A stretch of 48,457 nucleotides of DNA from Streptomyces durocortorensis. GTDB lineage: Bacteria > Actinomycetota > Actinomycetes > Streptomycetales > Streptomycetaceae. The position numbers were made by a program, and so were the translations under genes. The notes under the pieces are model-generated. The model ran no database searches and was not told the DNA's origin. It saw nothing but the letters and a program-made list of their open reading frames with translations. Below, in pieces: positions 41,216 to 48,457 of this stretch (position 1 is the first letter of the stretch; each line of letters opens with the position of its first letter). The stretch covers positions 2,058 through 50,514 of the forward strand of contig NZ_JAFEUF010000024.1 of NCBI RefSeq assembly GCF_016901035.1, read 5' to 3'.

Positions 41216-42131
41216 GTTGGGACTGGATCTGCGAGGAGATCAGTTCCAGATGGTCCAGGTCGTCCAGGTCGAGGATCTGGAGGTAGACCCTCGACGAGCC
41301 GATCGCCCCGTAGCGGCCGATCTTGTCGACCACCTCGGCGGGCGAGCCAGCTAGCCCGTTCGCCTTGAGCTCCTCCACATCCCGGCCAATGGCCGCCGCG
41401 CGCCGGGCGACCTCGGCGTCGTCCTTGCCCGTGCAGACGATCAGCGCGTTGGAGTACACGAGGTCGTCCGGCGAGCGCCCGTGCGCCTGTGCGGCGGCCC
41501 GGACCCGGCCGAACTGCTTCTCGCTGTCCTCCAGCGAGGCGAACGGGATGTTGAACTCGTCCGCGTACTGCGCGGCGAGGCGCGGGGTGCGCGTCGCCCC
41601 GTGGCCGCCGATCAGGACGGGCACCTTGGCCTGGGCAGGCTTGGGCAGCGCGGGCGAGTCGGTGAGCTGGTAGTAGGTGCCGTCATAGCTGAAGGTCTTG
41701 CCGACCTCCGTCGCCCACAGACCGGTGACGATCGCGAGCTGCTCCTCCAGGCGGCCGAACTTCTCCTTCGGGAACGGGATGCCGTAGGCCTTGTGCTCCT
41801 CCTCGAACCAACCTGCCCCCAGGCCCAGTTCGACCCGGCCGCCGGACATCTGGTCGACCTGGGCCACCTGGATGGCCAGCACTCCCGGAAGCCGGAACGT
41901 GCCGGCGGTCATCAGCGTGCCGAGCCGGATCCGCCGGGTCTCGCGCGCCAGTCCGGCCAGGGTGATCCAGGCGTCCGTCGGCCCGGGCAGACCGTCGCCG
42001 GAACCCATGCGGAGATAGTGGTCGGAGCGGTAGAAGGCGTCGAAGCCCAGGTCCTCGGTGGCCTTGGCGACGGTGAGCAAGGTGTCGTAGTCGGCCCCCT
42101 GCTGGGGCTCGGTGAAGATGCGAAGATCCAT
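41208..42131 (-). CDS. LLM-class (F420-dependent) oxidoreductase
   Basis: A 307-aa luciferase-like TIM-barrel oxidoreductase. The start is MDLRIFTEPQQGADYDTL, preceded by GGATGGAGG, followed by GFDAFYRSDHYLRMG, ETRRIRLGTLMTAGTFRLPG, GGRVELGLGAGWFEEEHKAYG and VPVLIGGHGATRTPRLA. In actinomycetes this subgroup uses coenzyme F420 rather than FMN. The last residues are encoded by the pentanucleotide repeat. Its physiological substrate is not known; the family includes mycolic-acid and antibiotic pathway enzymes. Confidence 0.9.
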   Translation of the reverse strand: MDLRIFTEPQQGADYDTLLTVAKATEDLGFDAFYRSDHYLRMGSGDGLPGPTDAWITLAGLARETRRIRLGTLMTAGTFRLPGVLAIQVAQVDQMSGGRVELGLGAGWFEEEHKAYGIPFPKEKFGRLEEQLAIVTGLWATEVGKTFSYDGTYYQLTDSPALPKPAQAKVPVLIGGHGATRTPRLAAQYADEFNIPFASLEDSEKQFGRVRAAAQAHGRSPDDLVYSNALIVCTGKDDAEVARRAAAIGRDVEELKANGLAGSPAEVVDKIGRYGAIGSSRVYLQILDLDDLDHLELISSQIQSQLT

Positions 42132-42220
42132 GCCTCCATCCTGCCCCTCCGGCCCCCGGTCCTCCTCACCATCCCGGCCGGTCTCCCCCGCTTCTCCCCC
42201 CTCGGACCTGTCGTCTCCGC

Positions 42221-42721
42221 TCAAGGCCCCGCCGCCGAGGGTGCGGGGCCGCGTATGCCTCCGTACGGGCCGTCGCGCTCCCTCTCCCGCTCCGCCAACC
42301 GTCTCAGCATCCCGTGCACGCGGTCCAGCGACTCGTCCGCCGCGTCCATGGCCTCGATGCACTGCCAGTACATCCCGTCCTCCCCCGTGTCGCAGGCCAC
42401 CCCGACCAGCGCGATCCCGGCCTCGCCCAGCAGCAGCGCGAGCCCGGCCAGGGTCGGGCGCACATCGGCGATCCCGGACAACTGGGCCGCCCTGGCCCCG
42501 CCGGAGAGCACTGCCGGGTGGTCCAGCGCCGCACATCCGGCGCCGATCTCCCCGAGCGCCCGCGCCTCGCTCCGTAATTCCACCGGCCCGCACAGCGCCA
42601 GCCGACTGCCGACCGCCCGGGCGAGCGCCTGCGCCTGCCAGGCCTCTGCCATGACATCCGGCGCGCCCCGGCTGCCCGCCAGAGCCCGCCGCCCCGCCTC
42701 GATGAGTCGCTCCGCTTCCAT
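42221..42721 (-). CDS. DUF6099-like protein
   Basis: A 166-aa helical protein matching what I recall of the Streptomyces DUF6099 family: MEAERLIEAGRRALAGS, then VMAEAWQAQALARAVGSRLA and LAGLALLLGEAGIALVGVACD, and a final helix MLRRLAERERERD. There is no signal or membrane anchor. No function is known. It has its own upstream region with a dyad. The family match is from memory of its pattern, so treat it as tentative. Confidence 0.7.
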   Translation of the reverse strand: MEAERLIEAGRRALAGSRGAPDVMAEAWQAQALARAVGSRLALCGPVELRSEARALGEIGAGCAALDHPAVLSGGARAAQLSGIADVRPTLAGLALLLGEAGIALVGVACDTGEDGMYWQCIEAMDAADESLDRVHGMLRRLAERERERDGPYGGIRGPAPSAAGP

Positions 42722-42752
42722 CTATCTCCCCCGTCCGTACGAAAACCCGCTC

Positions 42753-42778
42753 ACCTCATTCATTACCCACAGTGAGGT
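42753..42778 (-). promoter_or_regulatory. Dyad upstream of the DUF6099-like gene
   Basis: ACCTCA (42753-42758) and TGAGGT (42773-42778) are perfect 6-bp arms 14 bp apart, in the AT-richer gap between the pyrophosphohydrolase stop and the DUF6099-like start, about 32 nt before that start. TAATGA between the arms could be a -10 on the minus strand. Confidence 0.4.
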
Positions 42779-42845
42779 AGACAGCACCGTAAGGCCAGAG
42801 GAAATCGGAAATCTGTGGACAGGAAGTCGAATGTGGATATCTCGA

Positions 42846-43205
42846 TCACTCCGAAGAGTGACGATCGTGGGGTTCGGGAGCGCTCGGCAGGGGGAAGCGC
42901 TTCTCGTTCCGCTCCAACTTGGCCGCCAGCGCCGCCGTCGGGTCGATGCCCAACGCCTCGCAGAACTGCAGGAGATAGGCGAGCACGTCCGCCACCTCGT
43001 CGGCGACCCGGTGGGCGGATTCGGGGTTCGCCATGATCCCGGCCGACTGTTCGGGCGTCAGCCACTGGAAGATCTCCAGGAGTTCGGAGGCCTCGACGCT
43101 GAGCGCGGCCGCCAGGTTCTTCGGGGTGTGGTACTGCCCCCAGTCCCGTGCCGCCGCGAACGCGGCCAGCCGGCGCTGGAGTTCTGCCACATCGATGTCT
43201 GTCAC
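42846..43205 (-). CDS. MazG-like nucleotide pyrophosphohydrolase
   Basis: A 119-aa all-alpha NTP pyrophosphatase. Diagnostic parts are ELQRRLAAFAAARDWGQYHTPKNLAAALSVEASELLEIFQWL (given in pieces: TPKNLAAALSVEASELLE) with the metal-binding E-x2-E, and EVADVLAYLLQFCEALGID with E-x2-D. It resembles DCTPP1/iMazG enzymes that remove damaged or modified dNTPs. I chose the GTG at 43205; the frame extends to 43271 without homology. It is downstream of sflB on the same strand. Confidence 0.9.
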   Translation of the reverse strand: MTDIDVAELQRRLAAFAAARDWGQYHTPKNLAAALSVEASELLEIFQWLTPEQSAGIMANPESAHRVADEVADVLAYLLQFCEALGIDPTAALAAKLERNEKRFPLPSAPEPHDRHSSE

Positions 43206-43340
43206 GGCCCCAGGTCTATCACCGGCCACCGACAGTGCCTTCCCGCACGGACTCCCGCACGGCTCCCGCACACCGTGGGCTCCTGGCGGAGGCCGGGGCA
43301 GCGGTCCGAAACCGGCTGCCGCCGCCCCGTCTGCCGCTTC

Positions 43341-43745
43341 CTACGACTGGGCGAGGCCCGCGGGCGTGACTCCCTCGACCTCCATGCCGACCGGCGCGAG
43401 CAGGAAGACATTGCGGTCGACGCGGTGCATGCCGCTGCCGAGGCCGAAGACGACACCACTGCTGAAGTCGAGGATCCGCTTCGCCACGTCCGTTTCCGCC
43501 GCCGTCAGGTCGAGCAGCACCGGAACCTGGGCGACGAGATACTCGGCGACCTCGCGGGCGTCCGCGAAGACCTGCACCCGCAGCACGACGAGGCGGCGCT
43601 GTTCGGCGGCGCGCTCGTCCGGGACGGTGCGGTGGTCGATCCGGGACGGCCACTCGTCGCGGCCGCGCAGGGGTACGACCTGCGCGAGCCCCTCCCACTG
43701 TTCGTCGGTGGCGTCGTATCTGTCATACCTGTCGTACCTGCTCAC
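43341..43745 (-). CDS. sflB: SepF-like cell division protein SflB
   Basis: A 134-aa SepF/YlmF-family protein. The SepF core is LRVQVFADAREVAEYLV, then VPVLLDLTAAETDVAKRILDFSSGVVFGL and VDRNVFLLAPVGMEVEG (in parts), the fold that in SepF forms dimers and binds FtsZ. It lacks the long N-terminal linker of SepF and starts with a RYDRYDRYD repeat, as in the short SepF-like proteins of Streptomyces. From memory, the S. coelicolor SflB gene SCO5967 lies near its ADI genes, as here, which supports SflB over SflA. The GTG at 43745 overlaps a tiny upstream ORF stop (GTGA). Confidence 0.8.
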   Translation of the reverse strand: MSRYDRYDRYDATDEQWEGLAQVVPLRGRDEWPSRIDHRTVPDERAAEQRRLVVLRVQVFADAREVAEYLVAQVPVLLDLTAAETDVAKRILDFSSGVVFGLGSGMHRVDRNVFLLAPVGMEVEGVTPAGLAQS

Positions 43746-43897
43746 CGGTTCACCCCGTCGTCGAGCCGGTCGGACGGGCACCGGCTGCACTCACTGTTCA
43801 TCGGGCAATCCTCCACTCCCTCACCCGTTCGGCGTACCAGCGACACGGCGAAGTCCGCCTCCGTGTCGCATCCGATACCCGGCGGGCACCGGTTCAT
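43742..43897 (-). CDS. Cys-rich micro-ORF coupled to sflB
   Basis: A 51-aa ORF ending with a TGA that overlaps the sflB GTG (GTGA, 43742-43745). It has five Cys (residues 4, 10, 31, 37, 40) in CPPGIGC and CPMNSECSRC spacings that could bind a metal, and the third codon positions are mostly G/C. An in-frame ATG at 43801 gives a 19-codon version and has a strong GGAGG 8 nt upstream, so this shorter form may be the real one. No family is recognised. It could be a translated coupling leader or a small protein. Confidence 0.4.
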   Translation of the reverse strand: MNRCPPGIGCDTEADFAVSLVRRTGEGVEDCPMNSECSRCPSDRLDDGVNR

Positions 43898-43911
43898 GAC
43901 GGCCGGACCGG

Positions 43912-44709
43912 TCAGACCGTGATGACCTGGACCCCCGCCTCGCCGAACCGGTCCCTCGCCTCCGCCCCGATGTGGGAGTCGGTGACCAGGACGTCGACGA
44001 GGCCCAGGTCGCAGACCCGGGCGAAGGCCCGCTTGCCGATCTTCGAGGAGTCGGCCGCCACCACCACCCGCTGGGCCCGTTCCGCGAGCAGCCGGTTGAC
44101 GCTCGCCTCGCCCTCGTGGTGGACGTACGCGCCGCGTTCGATGTCGATGGCGTTCACCCCGAGAACGGCGACGTCCAGCGTGATCTCGTTCATCACGCCC
44201 ACGGCGAGCGGACCCGTCAGTTCGTACGACTGGGGCCGCGCGACCCCGCCCGTCACGACCATCTTGATCTGCGGCCGGATCGCCAGCTCGCTCGCGATGT
44301 TGAGGGCGTTGGTCACCACGGTCAGCGTCGGTTGCCCTCCCGCCACCGCCGTCTCGCCGACGATGTCCGGGCGCATCGCGAGCGCCCTGGCCACTTCGGT
44401 CACCGTCGTCCCGCCGGTCAGGCCGACCACCTCGCCGACAGCGACGAGGCCGGACACCGCGCGGCCGATGGCCTGCTTCTCCGGCGCGTGCCGGCCCGTC
44501 TTGTAGCGGAGCGCCAGTTCGTAGGAGACGCCGTGCGCGACCGCGCCGCCCCTGGTGCGGGTGAGCAGGTGCTGTTCGGCCAGTTGGTCCAGGTCGCGGC
44601 GGATCGTGGCGGCCGAGACGTCGAGCGTCGTCGCCGCCTCCTCGACGTCCACCCTGCCGTGCTTGCCGACCAGTTCCAGCAGCGCGTCCCACCGGGCGTC
44701 CCTGGACAA
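43912..44709 (-). CDS. DeoR family transcriptional regulator
   Basis: A 265-aa DeoR/GlpR-type repressor. The N-terminal winged helix has RVDVEEAATTLDVSAATIRRDLDQL and RTRGGAVAHG. The C-terminal sugar-phosphate sensor has EVVGLTGGTTVTEVARALA, LTVVTNALNIASELA, VVTGGVARPQSYELTGPLA and VVVAADSSKIGKRAFARV. I chose the TTG at 44709, directly after a strong GAGGAGA; a GTG at 44739 is the alternative. It is divergent from a SIS-domain isomerase, an arrangement typical of AgaR-type regulation of an amino-sugar gene, so it likely represses that gene and itself. Confidence 0.9.
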   Translation of the reverse strand: MSRDARWDALLELVGKHGRVDVEEAATTLDVSAATIRRDLDQLAEQHLLTRTRGGAVAHGVSYELALRYKTGRHAPEKQAIGRAVSGLVAVGEVVGLTGGTTVTEVARALAMRPDIVGETAVAGGQPTLTVVTNALNIASELAIRPQIKMVVTGGVARPQSYELTGPLAVGVMNEITLDVAVLGVNAIDIERGAYVHHEGEASVNRLLAERAQRVVVAADSSKIGKRAFARVCDLGLVDVLVTDSHIGAEARDRFGEAGVQVITV

Positions 44710-44847
44710 GAGCGTCTCCTCACCGTCAGGCGCGGGCACCGCGTTTCGCGGGAACGCGGTCGCCGGTGGCCGGACCGCCGCAAGCGTCGCACAGGGCCCG
44801 CCGGGAGCCCTTCACCCACCTGCACCTTGCTTGTTTTTGCTCGATAA

Positions 44848-44876
44848 CTGCATGTAACGTGCAGAATCCTACATGC
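44848..44876. promoter_or_regulatory. Nested palindromes between the DeoR and SIS genes
   Basis: A 17-bp near-perfect palindrome, CTGCATGTAACGTGCAG (44848-44864, one mismatched pair), overlaps a second dyad GCATGTA (44850-44856)/TACATGC (44870-44876) with 7-bp perfect arms. Just upstream TTGTTTTTGCTCG (44831-44843) is AT-rich. These are good candidates for DeoR operators or the divergent promoter. Confidence 0.5.
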
Positions 44877-44907
44877 GGGTGGAGCGGCCTCGATCAGCCC
44901 GGCTCGG

Positions 44908-44961
44908 CCCCGTTCCCGTGGTCCACCCCGTTGCCGTGGTCCCCCTCGTTCCCGTGGAGTG
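44908..44961 (+). repeat. Three 18-bp direct repeats in the SIS gene leader
   Basis: Imperfect copies at 44908-44925, 44926-44943 and 44944-44961 share CGTTCCCGTGG, end 5 nt before the GTG at 44967, and the last copy carries the GTGGAG that serves as ribosome binding site. Read in the frame of the gene they give repeated FPWS, but I consider them untranslated. Confidence 0.75.
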
Positions 44962-44966
44962 CAGAC

Positions 44967-45866
44967 GTGTCGTATGCCGAGACCGAGACAGCCAGTCAGC
45001 CCGCATGCTGGCGGCGCGCCGCCGCCCTGGCCGGTGGCCCCGAGGCCGCCGTCCTGCCCGTCGCGGGCGAGCGGATCGCGGTCGTCGGCTGCGGCACCTC
45101 CTTCTACATGGCGCAGGCCTACGCCGGGCTCCGCGAGGGTTCCGGCCAGGGCGAGTCTGACGCCTTCGCCGCCTCGGAGTTCCCCTCCGGGCGCGGCTAC
45201 GACCGGGTCGTCGCGCTGACCCGCTCGGGCACCACGACCGAGGTGCTGGAGCTGCTGACCCGGCTGCGCGGCACCACGCGCACGGTGGCCGTCACGGCGG
45301 ATCCGGATACTCCGGTCAGGGCGGTGGCCGACGATCTCGTCGTCCTGGACTTCGCCGACGAACGGTCCGTCGTCCAGACCCGCTTCGCCACGACCGCCCT
45401 CACCCTGCTGCGGGCCCACCTCGGCCTGCACACGGACCAGGTGGTCGCGGACGCGGAGACCGCTCTCGCCGAGCCGCTGCCCGGCGGGCTGCTGGACAGC
45501 ACCCAGTTCTCGTTCCTCGGCCGGGGGTGGACGGTCGGCTTGGCCCACGAGGCGGCGCTGAAGATGAAGGAGGCGTCGCTGTCCTGGACGGAGTCGTATC
45601 CGGCGATGGAGTACCGCCACGGGCCCATCAGCATCTCCACCACGGGCACCACGACCTGGATGTTCGGCGGGGCTCCCGAGGGTCTGCCGGAGCAGGTGCG
45701 CGCGACGGGCGCCCAGTGGGTGAACGGCTCCCTCGACCCGCTGGCCGATCTCGTACGCGTACAGCGCCTCGCACTCACCCGTGCGGCCGCGCGGGGGCTC
45801 GACCCGGATCTGCCGCGGCACCTGAGCCGCTCGGTGGTTCTCGACGGGGCCCGGGACAAGGCCTGA
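44967..45866 (+). CDS. SIS-domain sugar isomerase/deaminase
   Basis: A 299-aa protein with SIS folds, like AgaS and the isomerase half of GlmS. It has IAVVGCGTSFYMAQAYAGL and VALTRSGTTTEVLELL in the first domain, then FLGRGWTVGLAHEAALKMKEAS and YRHGPISISTTG in the second. It probably aldo-keto isomerises, or deaminates, a phosphorylated amino sugar. The GTG at 44967 is supported by GTGGAG upstream. It is divergent from the DeoR gene and 14 bp upstream of the DedA gene. Confidence 0.88.
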   Translation: MSYAETETASQPACWRRAAALAGGPEAAVLPVAGERIAVVGCGTSFYMAQAYAGLREGSGQGESDAFAASEFPSGRGYDRVVALTRSGTTTEVLELLTRLRGTTRTVAVTADPDTPVRAVADDLVVLDFADERSVVQTRFATTALTLLRAHLGLHTDQVVADAETALAEPLPGGLLDSTQFSFLGRGWTVGLAHEAALKMKEASLSWTESYPAMEYRHGPISISTTGTTTWMFGGAPEGLPEQVRATGAQWVNGSLDPLADLVRVQRLALTRAAARGLDPDLPRHLSRSVVLDGARDKA

Positions 45867-45880
45867 GAGACCATGGAGGC

Positions 45881-46573
45881 ATGCACCTGACCCTGTCGGC
45901 AGCCCGGGAAGCCCAGCAGTTGTCGGCCGCCTCCGAGCCGCAGGGGGGCATCGCCGGCTGGGCCGCCGGGCTGGTCGAGACGTTCGGCGGGCCGGGCGCG
46001 GGTGCGGCCATCGCCCTGGAGAACGTGTTCCCGCCGCTGCCCAGCGAGGTCATCCTGCCGCTGACCGGGTTCGCCGCCTCGCAGGGCGTGCTCAGCATCG
46101 CCTCGGCACTGTTCTGGACGACGCTCGGCTCGGTCGTGGGGGCGGGGGTCCTGTACGGGATCGGGGCCGTGTTCGGCCGGGAGCGGATGCACGCGTGGTG
46201 GGCGAAGCTGCCGCTGGTCAAGGCCTCCGACCTGGAGCGGACGGAGGCGTGGTTCGCCCGGCACGGCACCAAGGCGGTTCTGCTGGGCCGGATGGTGCCG
46301 GTGTTCCGGAGCCTGATCTCGGTGCCCGCGGGTGTGGAGCGCATGCCGCTGCCGGTGTTCGTGGCGCTGACGGCGGCGGGCAGCCTGGCGTGGAACACCG
46401 TGCTGGTGATGGCCGGATACTGGCTCGGCGACCAGTGGAACGTCGTCGGGGCGTACGTCGGTGTCGTGTCCAAGGTCGTGGCCGCGCTGGCCGTCGTCGC
46501 CTTGGCCGTCTACGTCACGATGCGCATCCGGGGCCGTAGGCGCGAGGAGCCCCGCCGGCGCGAAGAACCCTGA
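45881..46573 (+). CDS. DedA/SNARE-associated family membrane protein
   Basis: A 230-aa membrane protein of the DedA/VTT superfamily, linked to membrane potential, lipid scrambling and envelope stress. It has IALENVFPPLPSEVILPLTGF near the N-terminus, a GAGVLYGIGAVFGRERM segment, HGTKAVLLGRMVPVFRSLISVPAG with the conserved Arg and re-entrant loop, and AGYWLGDQWNVVGAYVG. The ATG at 45881 follows ATGGAGGC. The C-terminal tail is basic and Glu-rich (RRREEPRRREEP). It is 14 bp after the SIS gene, so the two may share a transcript. Confidence 0.9.
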   Translation: MHLTLSAAREAQQLSAASEPQGGIAGWAAGLVETFGGPGAGAAIALENVFPPLPSEVILPLTGFAASQGVLSIASALFWTTLGSVVGAGVLYGIGAVFGRERMHAWWAKLPLVKASDLERTEAWFARHGTKAVLLGRMVPVFRSLISVPAGVERMPLPVFVALTAAGSLAWNTVLVMAGYWLGDQWNVVGAYVGVVSKVVAALAVVALAVYVTMRIRGRRREEPRRREEP

Positions 46574-46668
46574 CAGCCCGGGGAACCCTGCCGACGCGGG
46601 GCAGCGCGGCACGGCACGGCCGGACGCGCCGCCCGAACAGCCTGAACCGCCCGAGCCGACCGGTCGGA

Positions 46669-46695
46669 CGAGACACCCCTCCCGGGGGTGTCTCG
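46669..46695. terminator. Bidirectional terminator between dedA and the next gene
   Basis: CGAGACACCCC (46669-46679) and GGGGTGTCTCG (46685-46695) are perfect 11-bp arms with a 5-nt loop, in the 133-bp gap between convergent genes ending at 46573 and 46707. No T-tract is present. Confidence 0.75.
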
Positions 46696-46706
46696 CGCAC
46701 GACTGC

Positions 46707-47285
46707 TCAGGACTCCTCGAAGTAGGCGTCCAGGACCTTGTCCAGCTCGGCCGGCCACCCCTTGAGCTCGCTGCGGCTCTCCGCCTCGACCTCGGCGTTG
46801 AACCAGCGGCGGGTCGACAGGTGGACGGTCACCGTGAACCTGCGGCCGAAGCGGGCGGGGGTGGTCTCCACCGCACCGATCTCGTCCCAGCCGAACTCGG
46901 CCTCCTGGTCGTCCAGCCGGAAGCGGACGCCTTCCCGGGCCACCCGGATCGAACCGCGCCGGTCGCTGACCTCGAAGACGGGGCCCTCCCCGGCCTCGGC
47001 ATCGGCATCGGCACCCGACTCGGTGCCGTCCTCGGCCGTCGCGGCCTCGTCCACCGCTTCCGGTTCCGGGTCGGCGTCGCCCTCCTCAGCCGCCGGTTCG
47101 CGCGCGTCGTCGCGGATCTCCTCCGCCTCCGGACCGGCATCCGACCCCGGACCGACCTCCGACTCCGCTTCCGGTTCGGGCTTCCGGGTACCGACGGGCG
47201 CCGCCAGTCCGGGCAGGGGGATGAACGCCGGGTCGGTGCCTGCGGCGAACTCGGGCTTCTTGTTCGAATCTATGCTCTGCTCCAC
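46707..47285 (-). CDS. Hypothetical protein with acidic region and PH-like C-terminus
   Basis: A 192-aa protein. Residues about 1-100 are low-complexity and acidic (Glu, Asp, Ala, Pro rich). The C-terminal about 90 residues, from VFEVSDRRGSIRVAREGVRF through WDEIGAVETTPARFGRRFTVTV to WPAELDKVLDAYFEES, show a beta-sandwich plus final helix pattern like PH-like domains of actinobacteria. There is no membrane helix or signal peptide. No function is known. It is downstream of the siderophore permease gene on the same strand. Confidence 0.75.
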   Translation of the reverse strand: MEQSIDSNKKPEFAAGTDPAFIPLPGLAAPVGTRKPEPEAESEVGPGSDAGPEAEEIRDDAREPAAEEGDADPEPEAVDEAATAEDGTESGADADAEAGEGPVFEVSDRRGSIRVAREGVRFRLDDQEAEFGWDEIGAVETTPARFGRRFTVTVHLSTRRWFNAEVEAESRSELKGWPAELDKVLDAYFEES

Positions 47286-47400
47286 GGCGGGCAGTATGGT
47301 CGACGAACCTGTACGTGACCAGTCGCCACCGCTCCGGCGCGGCCCCGGGCATCGAGCCGGCCGCGGAGCGCCCCGCCTGGCCGCCCCGCCTGACCACCCC

Positions 47401-48456
47401 TCAGAGCACGCCCTTGCGCCACTCCCGTACCAACAGGTAGCCGAGGTACGCGCCGCCGATCGCCATGGTGTAGATCCCGACCGGCAGATCGTCGAAGAGC
47501 GCCAGTTGCTGCGAGCAGAGGTCCGCGAGCACCAGCAGCAGGCCGCCGGTCAGGCCGGAGAGCAGCAGGTGCGGACCGGAGCCGCGAGTGAGGCGCTTGG
47601 CGATCTGGGGCGCGGTCAGGGCGATGAAGGCGATCGGTCCGGAGACGCTGACGGCGGCGGCGGACAGGGCGATGGCCAGGACCACGGCCAGCGTCTTGGC
47701 CTTCTTCGGCTCGGATCCGAGCCCCTCGGCGATGTCGTCGCCCATCTCGCCGATGTCGAGCCGCCGGGAGATCAGCGCGGTCAGCGGGGCGGCGGCGAGC
47801 AGGACCAGCCACACGGTGGTGGCGTCGGTCCAGGAGCGGGCCGTCAGGCTGCCGTTGACGTAGGCGGTGAGAACGGAGGCCTTGTCGCGTTCCAGGGCGT
47901 AGACGACGTACTGGGTGACGGCCGCACCCATCGCGGCGACCCCGATGCCGGCGATGACGAGCCGGGCGGGGTTGCGGAAGCCGGTGCCGGTGGAGACGTA
48001 CACGAGGGCCATCGCGAGGATCGCGCCGATGAGCGCGCCGACGGGTACGGGGACCGTGTCGGGGAACATCAGCGCGCAGAACGCGGCGCCCGCGCCCGCT
48101 CCGGCGGAGAGCCCGATGACGTCCGGGCTGCCCAGCGGGTTGCGAGTGACGGACTGGAACAGCGCGCCGGACAGGCCGAGCGCCGCGCCGACGCCGATGG
48201 CGACGGTGAGGCGGGGGCCGCGCAGCCGGTTGAAGACGAACCGGTCCTTGCCCTCGGCGTCCCCGACGAGCGCGGCGGGCAGGTCGGCGAGGTCGATGCC
48301 GAGGCGTCCCCAGGCCAGCGTCGCGACGGCGGCCGCGAGGAGCAGGACGAAGAGCCCGACGCCCGCGAGGACGGAGGCCCGGCGCACGGGTATCGCCACG
48401 GCGCTGCCAACGGTCAGATAGCCGCGAGGGGCCTTGCGGGCGGGGGCGGTCCGGGC
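47401..48456 (-). CDS. FecCD-family iron-siderophore ABC permease (5' end outside window)
   Basis: A BtuC/FecD-type permease with about ten helices: FVLLLAAAVATLAWGRLG, then the FecCD core LRGPRLTVAIGVGAALGLSGALFQSVTRNPLGSPDVIGLSAG (in parts) and FIALTAPQIAKRLT near the end. It moves ferric siderophores through the membrane with an ATPase partner. A GTG at 48399 gives 332 aa, but the frame stays open to the window edge and its upstream residues (KAPRGYLTVGSAVAIPVRR) look like the usual N-terminus of these permeases, so I take the gene as truncated by the window. Partner genes are probably just outside. Confidence 0.9.
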   Translation of the reverse strand, partial: ARTAPARKAPRGYLTVGSAVAIPVRRASVLAGVGLFVLLLAAAVATLAWGRLGIDLADLPAALVGDAEGKDRFVFNRLRGPRLTVAIGVGAALGLSGALFQSVTRNPLGSPDVIGLSAGAGAGAAFCALMFPDTVPVPVGALIGAILAMALVYVSTGTGFRNPARLVIAGIGVAAMGAAVTQYVVYALERDKASVLTAYVNGSLTARSWTDATTVWLVLLAAAPLTALISRRLDIGEMGDDIAEGLGSEPKKAKTLAVVLAIALSAAAVSVSGPIAFIALTAPQIAKRLTRGSGPHLLLSGLTGGLLLVLADLCSQQLALFDDLPVGIYTMAIGGAYLGYLLVREWRKGVL

Positions 48457-48457
48457 G

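Noticed and set aside
41161-41220. CRISPR-like or attachment-site repeat
   Set aside because: It is a simple 5-bp tandem repeat with no spacers, and no integrase or Cas gene is near.
44766-44966. Longer N-terminus of the SIS protein including FPWS repeats
   Set aside because: It would run through the putative operators; GTG 44967 has a ribosome binding site and the family start fits there.

Overview
The window is chromosomal DNA of a high-GC actinomycete, almost certainly a Streptomyces or close relative. Codon third positions are nearly always G or C. GTG starts are common, 4-bp ATGA/GTGA gene overlaps are frequent, and the gene families (SflB-type SepF paralogue, Mrp antiporter with an A-B fusion, bacterial Hen1/Pnkp, F420-type LLM oxidoreductase) are typical of that group. 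No tRNA, rRNA, CRISPR array, prophage or insertion sequence was seen.

Layout. (1) About 344-14850 is an exopolysaccharide or cell-surface glycan locus: GDP-mannose 4,6-dehydratase, a secreted beta-propeller/FN3/LamG protein, a lipoprotein, a GT2 and two GT4 glycosyltransferases, a polymerase-like membrane protein, a chain-length regulator fused to a degenerate tyrosine-kinase-like domain, a flippase, a TagD-like nucleotidyltransferase and a CDP-alcohol phosphotransferase. A hypothetical gene (8475-9266) lies inside it. The chain-length gene carries an apparent one-base frameshift near its 3' end. (2) 15014-15382 is a SnoaL-like protein. (3) 15401-21875 is a complete Mrp cation/proton antiporter operon, A(B)-C-D-E-F-G, with every junction a 4-bp overlap. 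(4) 22017-22448 is a double Fe-S protein. (5) 22534-31177 holds an aerobic 2-aminobenzoate (anthranilate) CoA-thioester catabolic cluster: RidA, acyl-CoA dehydrogenase, aryl-CoA ligase, PaaX-type regulator, monooxygenase/old-yellow-enzyme fusion and enoyl-CoA hydratase. It is interrupted by a DM13 protein and a hypothetical gene. (6) 31466-31915 is an anti-sigma-type ATPase. (7) 31866-35949 is an arginine deiminase segment: amino acid permease, ornithine carbamoyltransferase and arginine deiminase, with no carbamate kinase. (8) 36038-40101 is the Hen1-Pnkp RNA repair pair. (9) 40167-46573 holds homocysteine methyltransferase, LLM oxidoreductase, a DUF6099-like protein, a MazG-like pyrophosphohydrolase, the SepF-like SflB with a tiny overlapping upstream ORF, a DeoR regulator divergent from a SIS-domain sugar isomerase, and a DedA protein. 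(10) 46707-48457 holds an acidic hypothetical protein and a FecCD siderophore permease that runs off the window edge.

How the genes fit together. The glycan locus has sugar-nucleotide supply, transfer, flipping, polymerisation and length-control functions, but no initiating phosphoglycosyltransferase is visible, so the locus probably continues to the left. The aromatic cluster matches, enzyme for enzyme, most of the aerobic 2-aminobenzoyl-CoA pathway known from Azoarcus. The ADI genes would convert arginine to citrulline and then to ornithine plus carbamoyl phosphate. Hen1 and Pnkp form the known bacterial repair system for ribotoxin-cleaved RNA. The points most worth checking are the chain-length frameshift, the Cys-rich micro-ORF coupled to sflB, the pentanucleotide repeat in front of mmuM, the layered repeats and palindromes in front of the SIS gene, and the altered CDGSH ligand motif.
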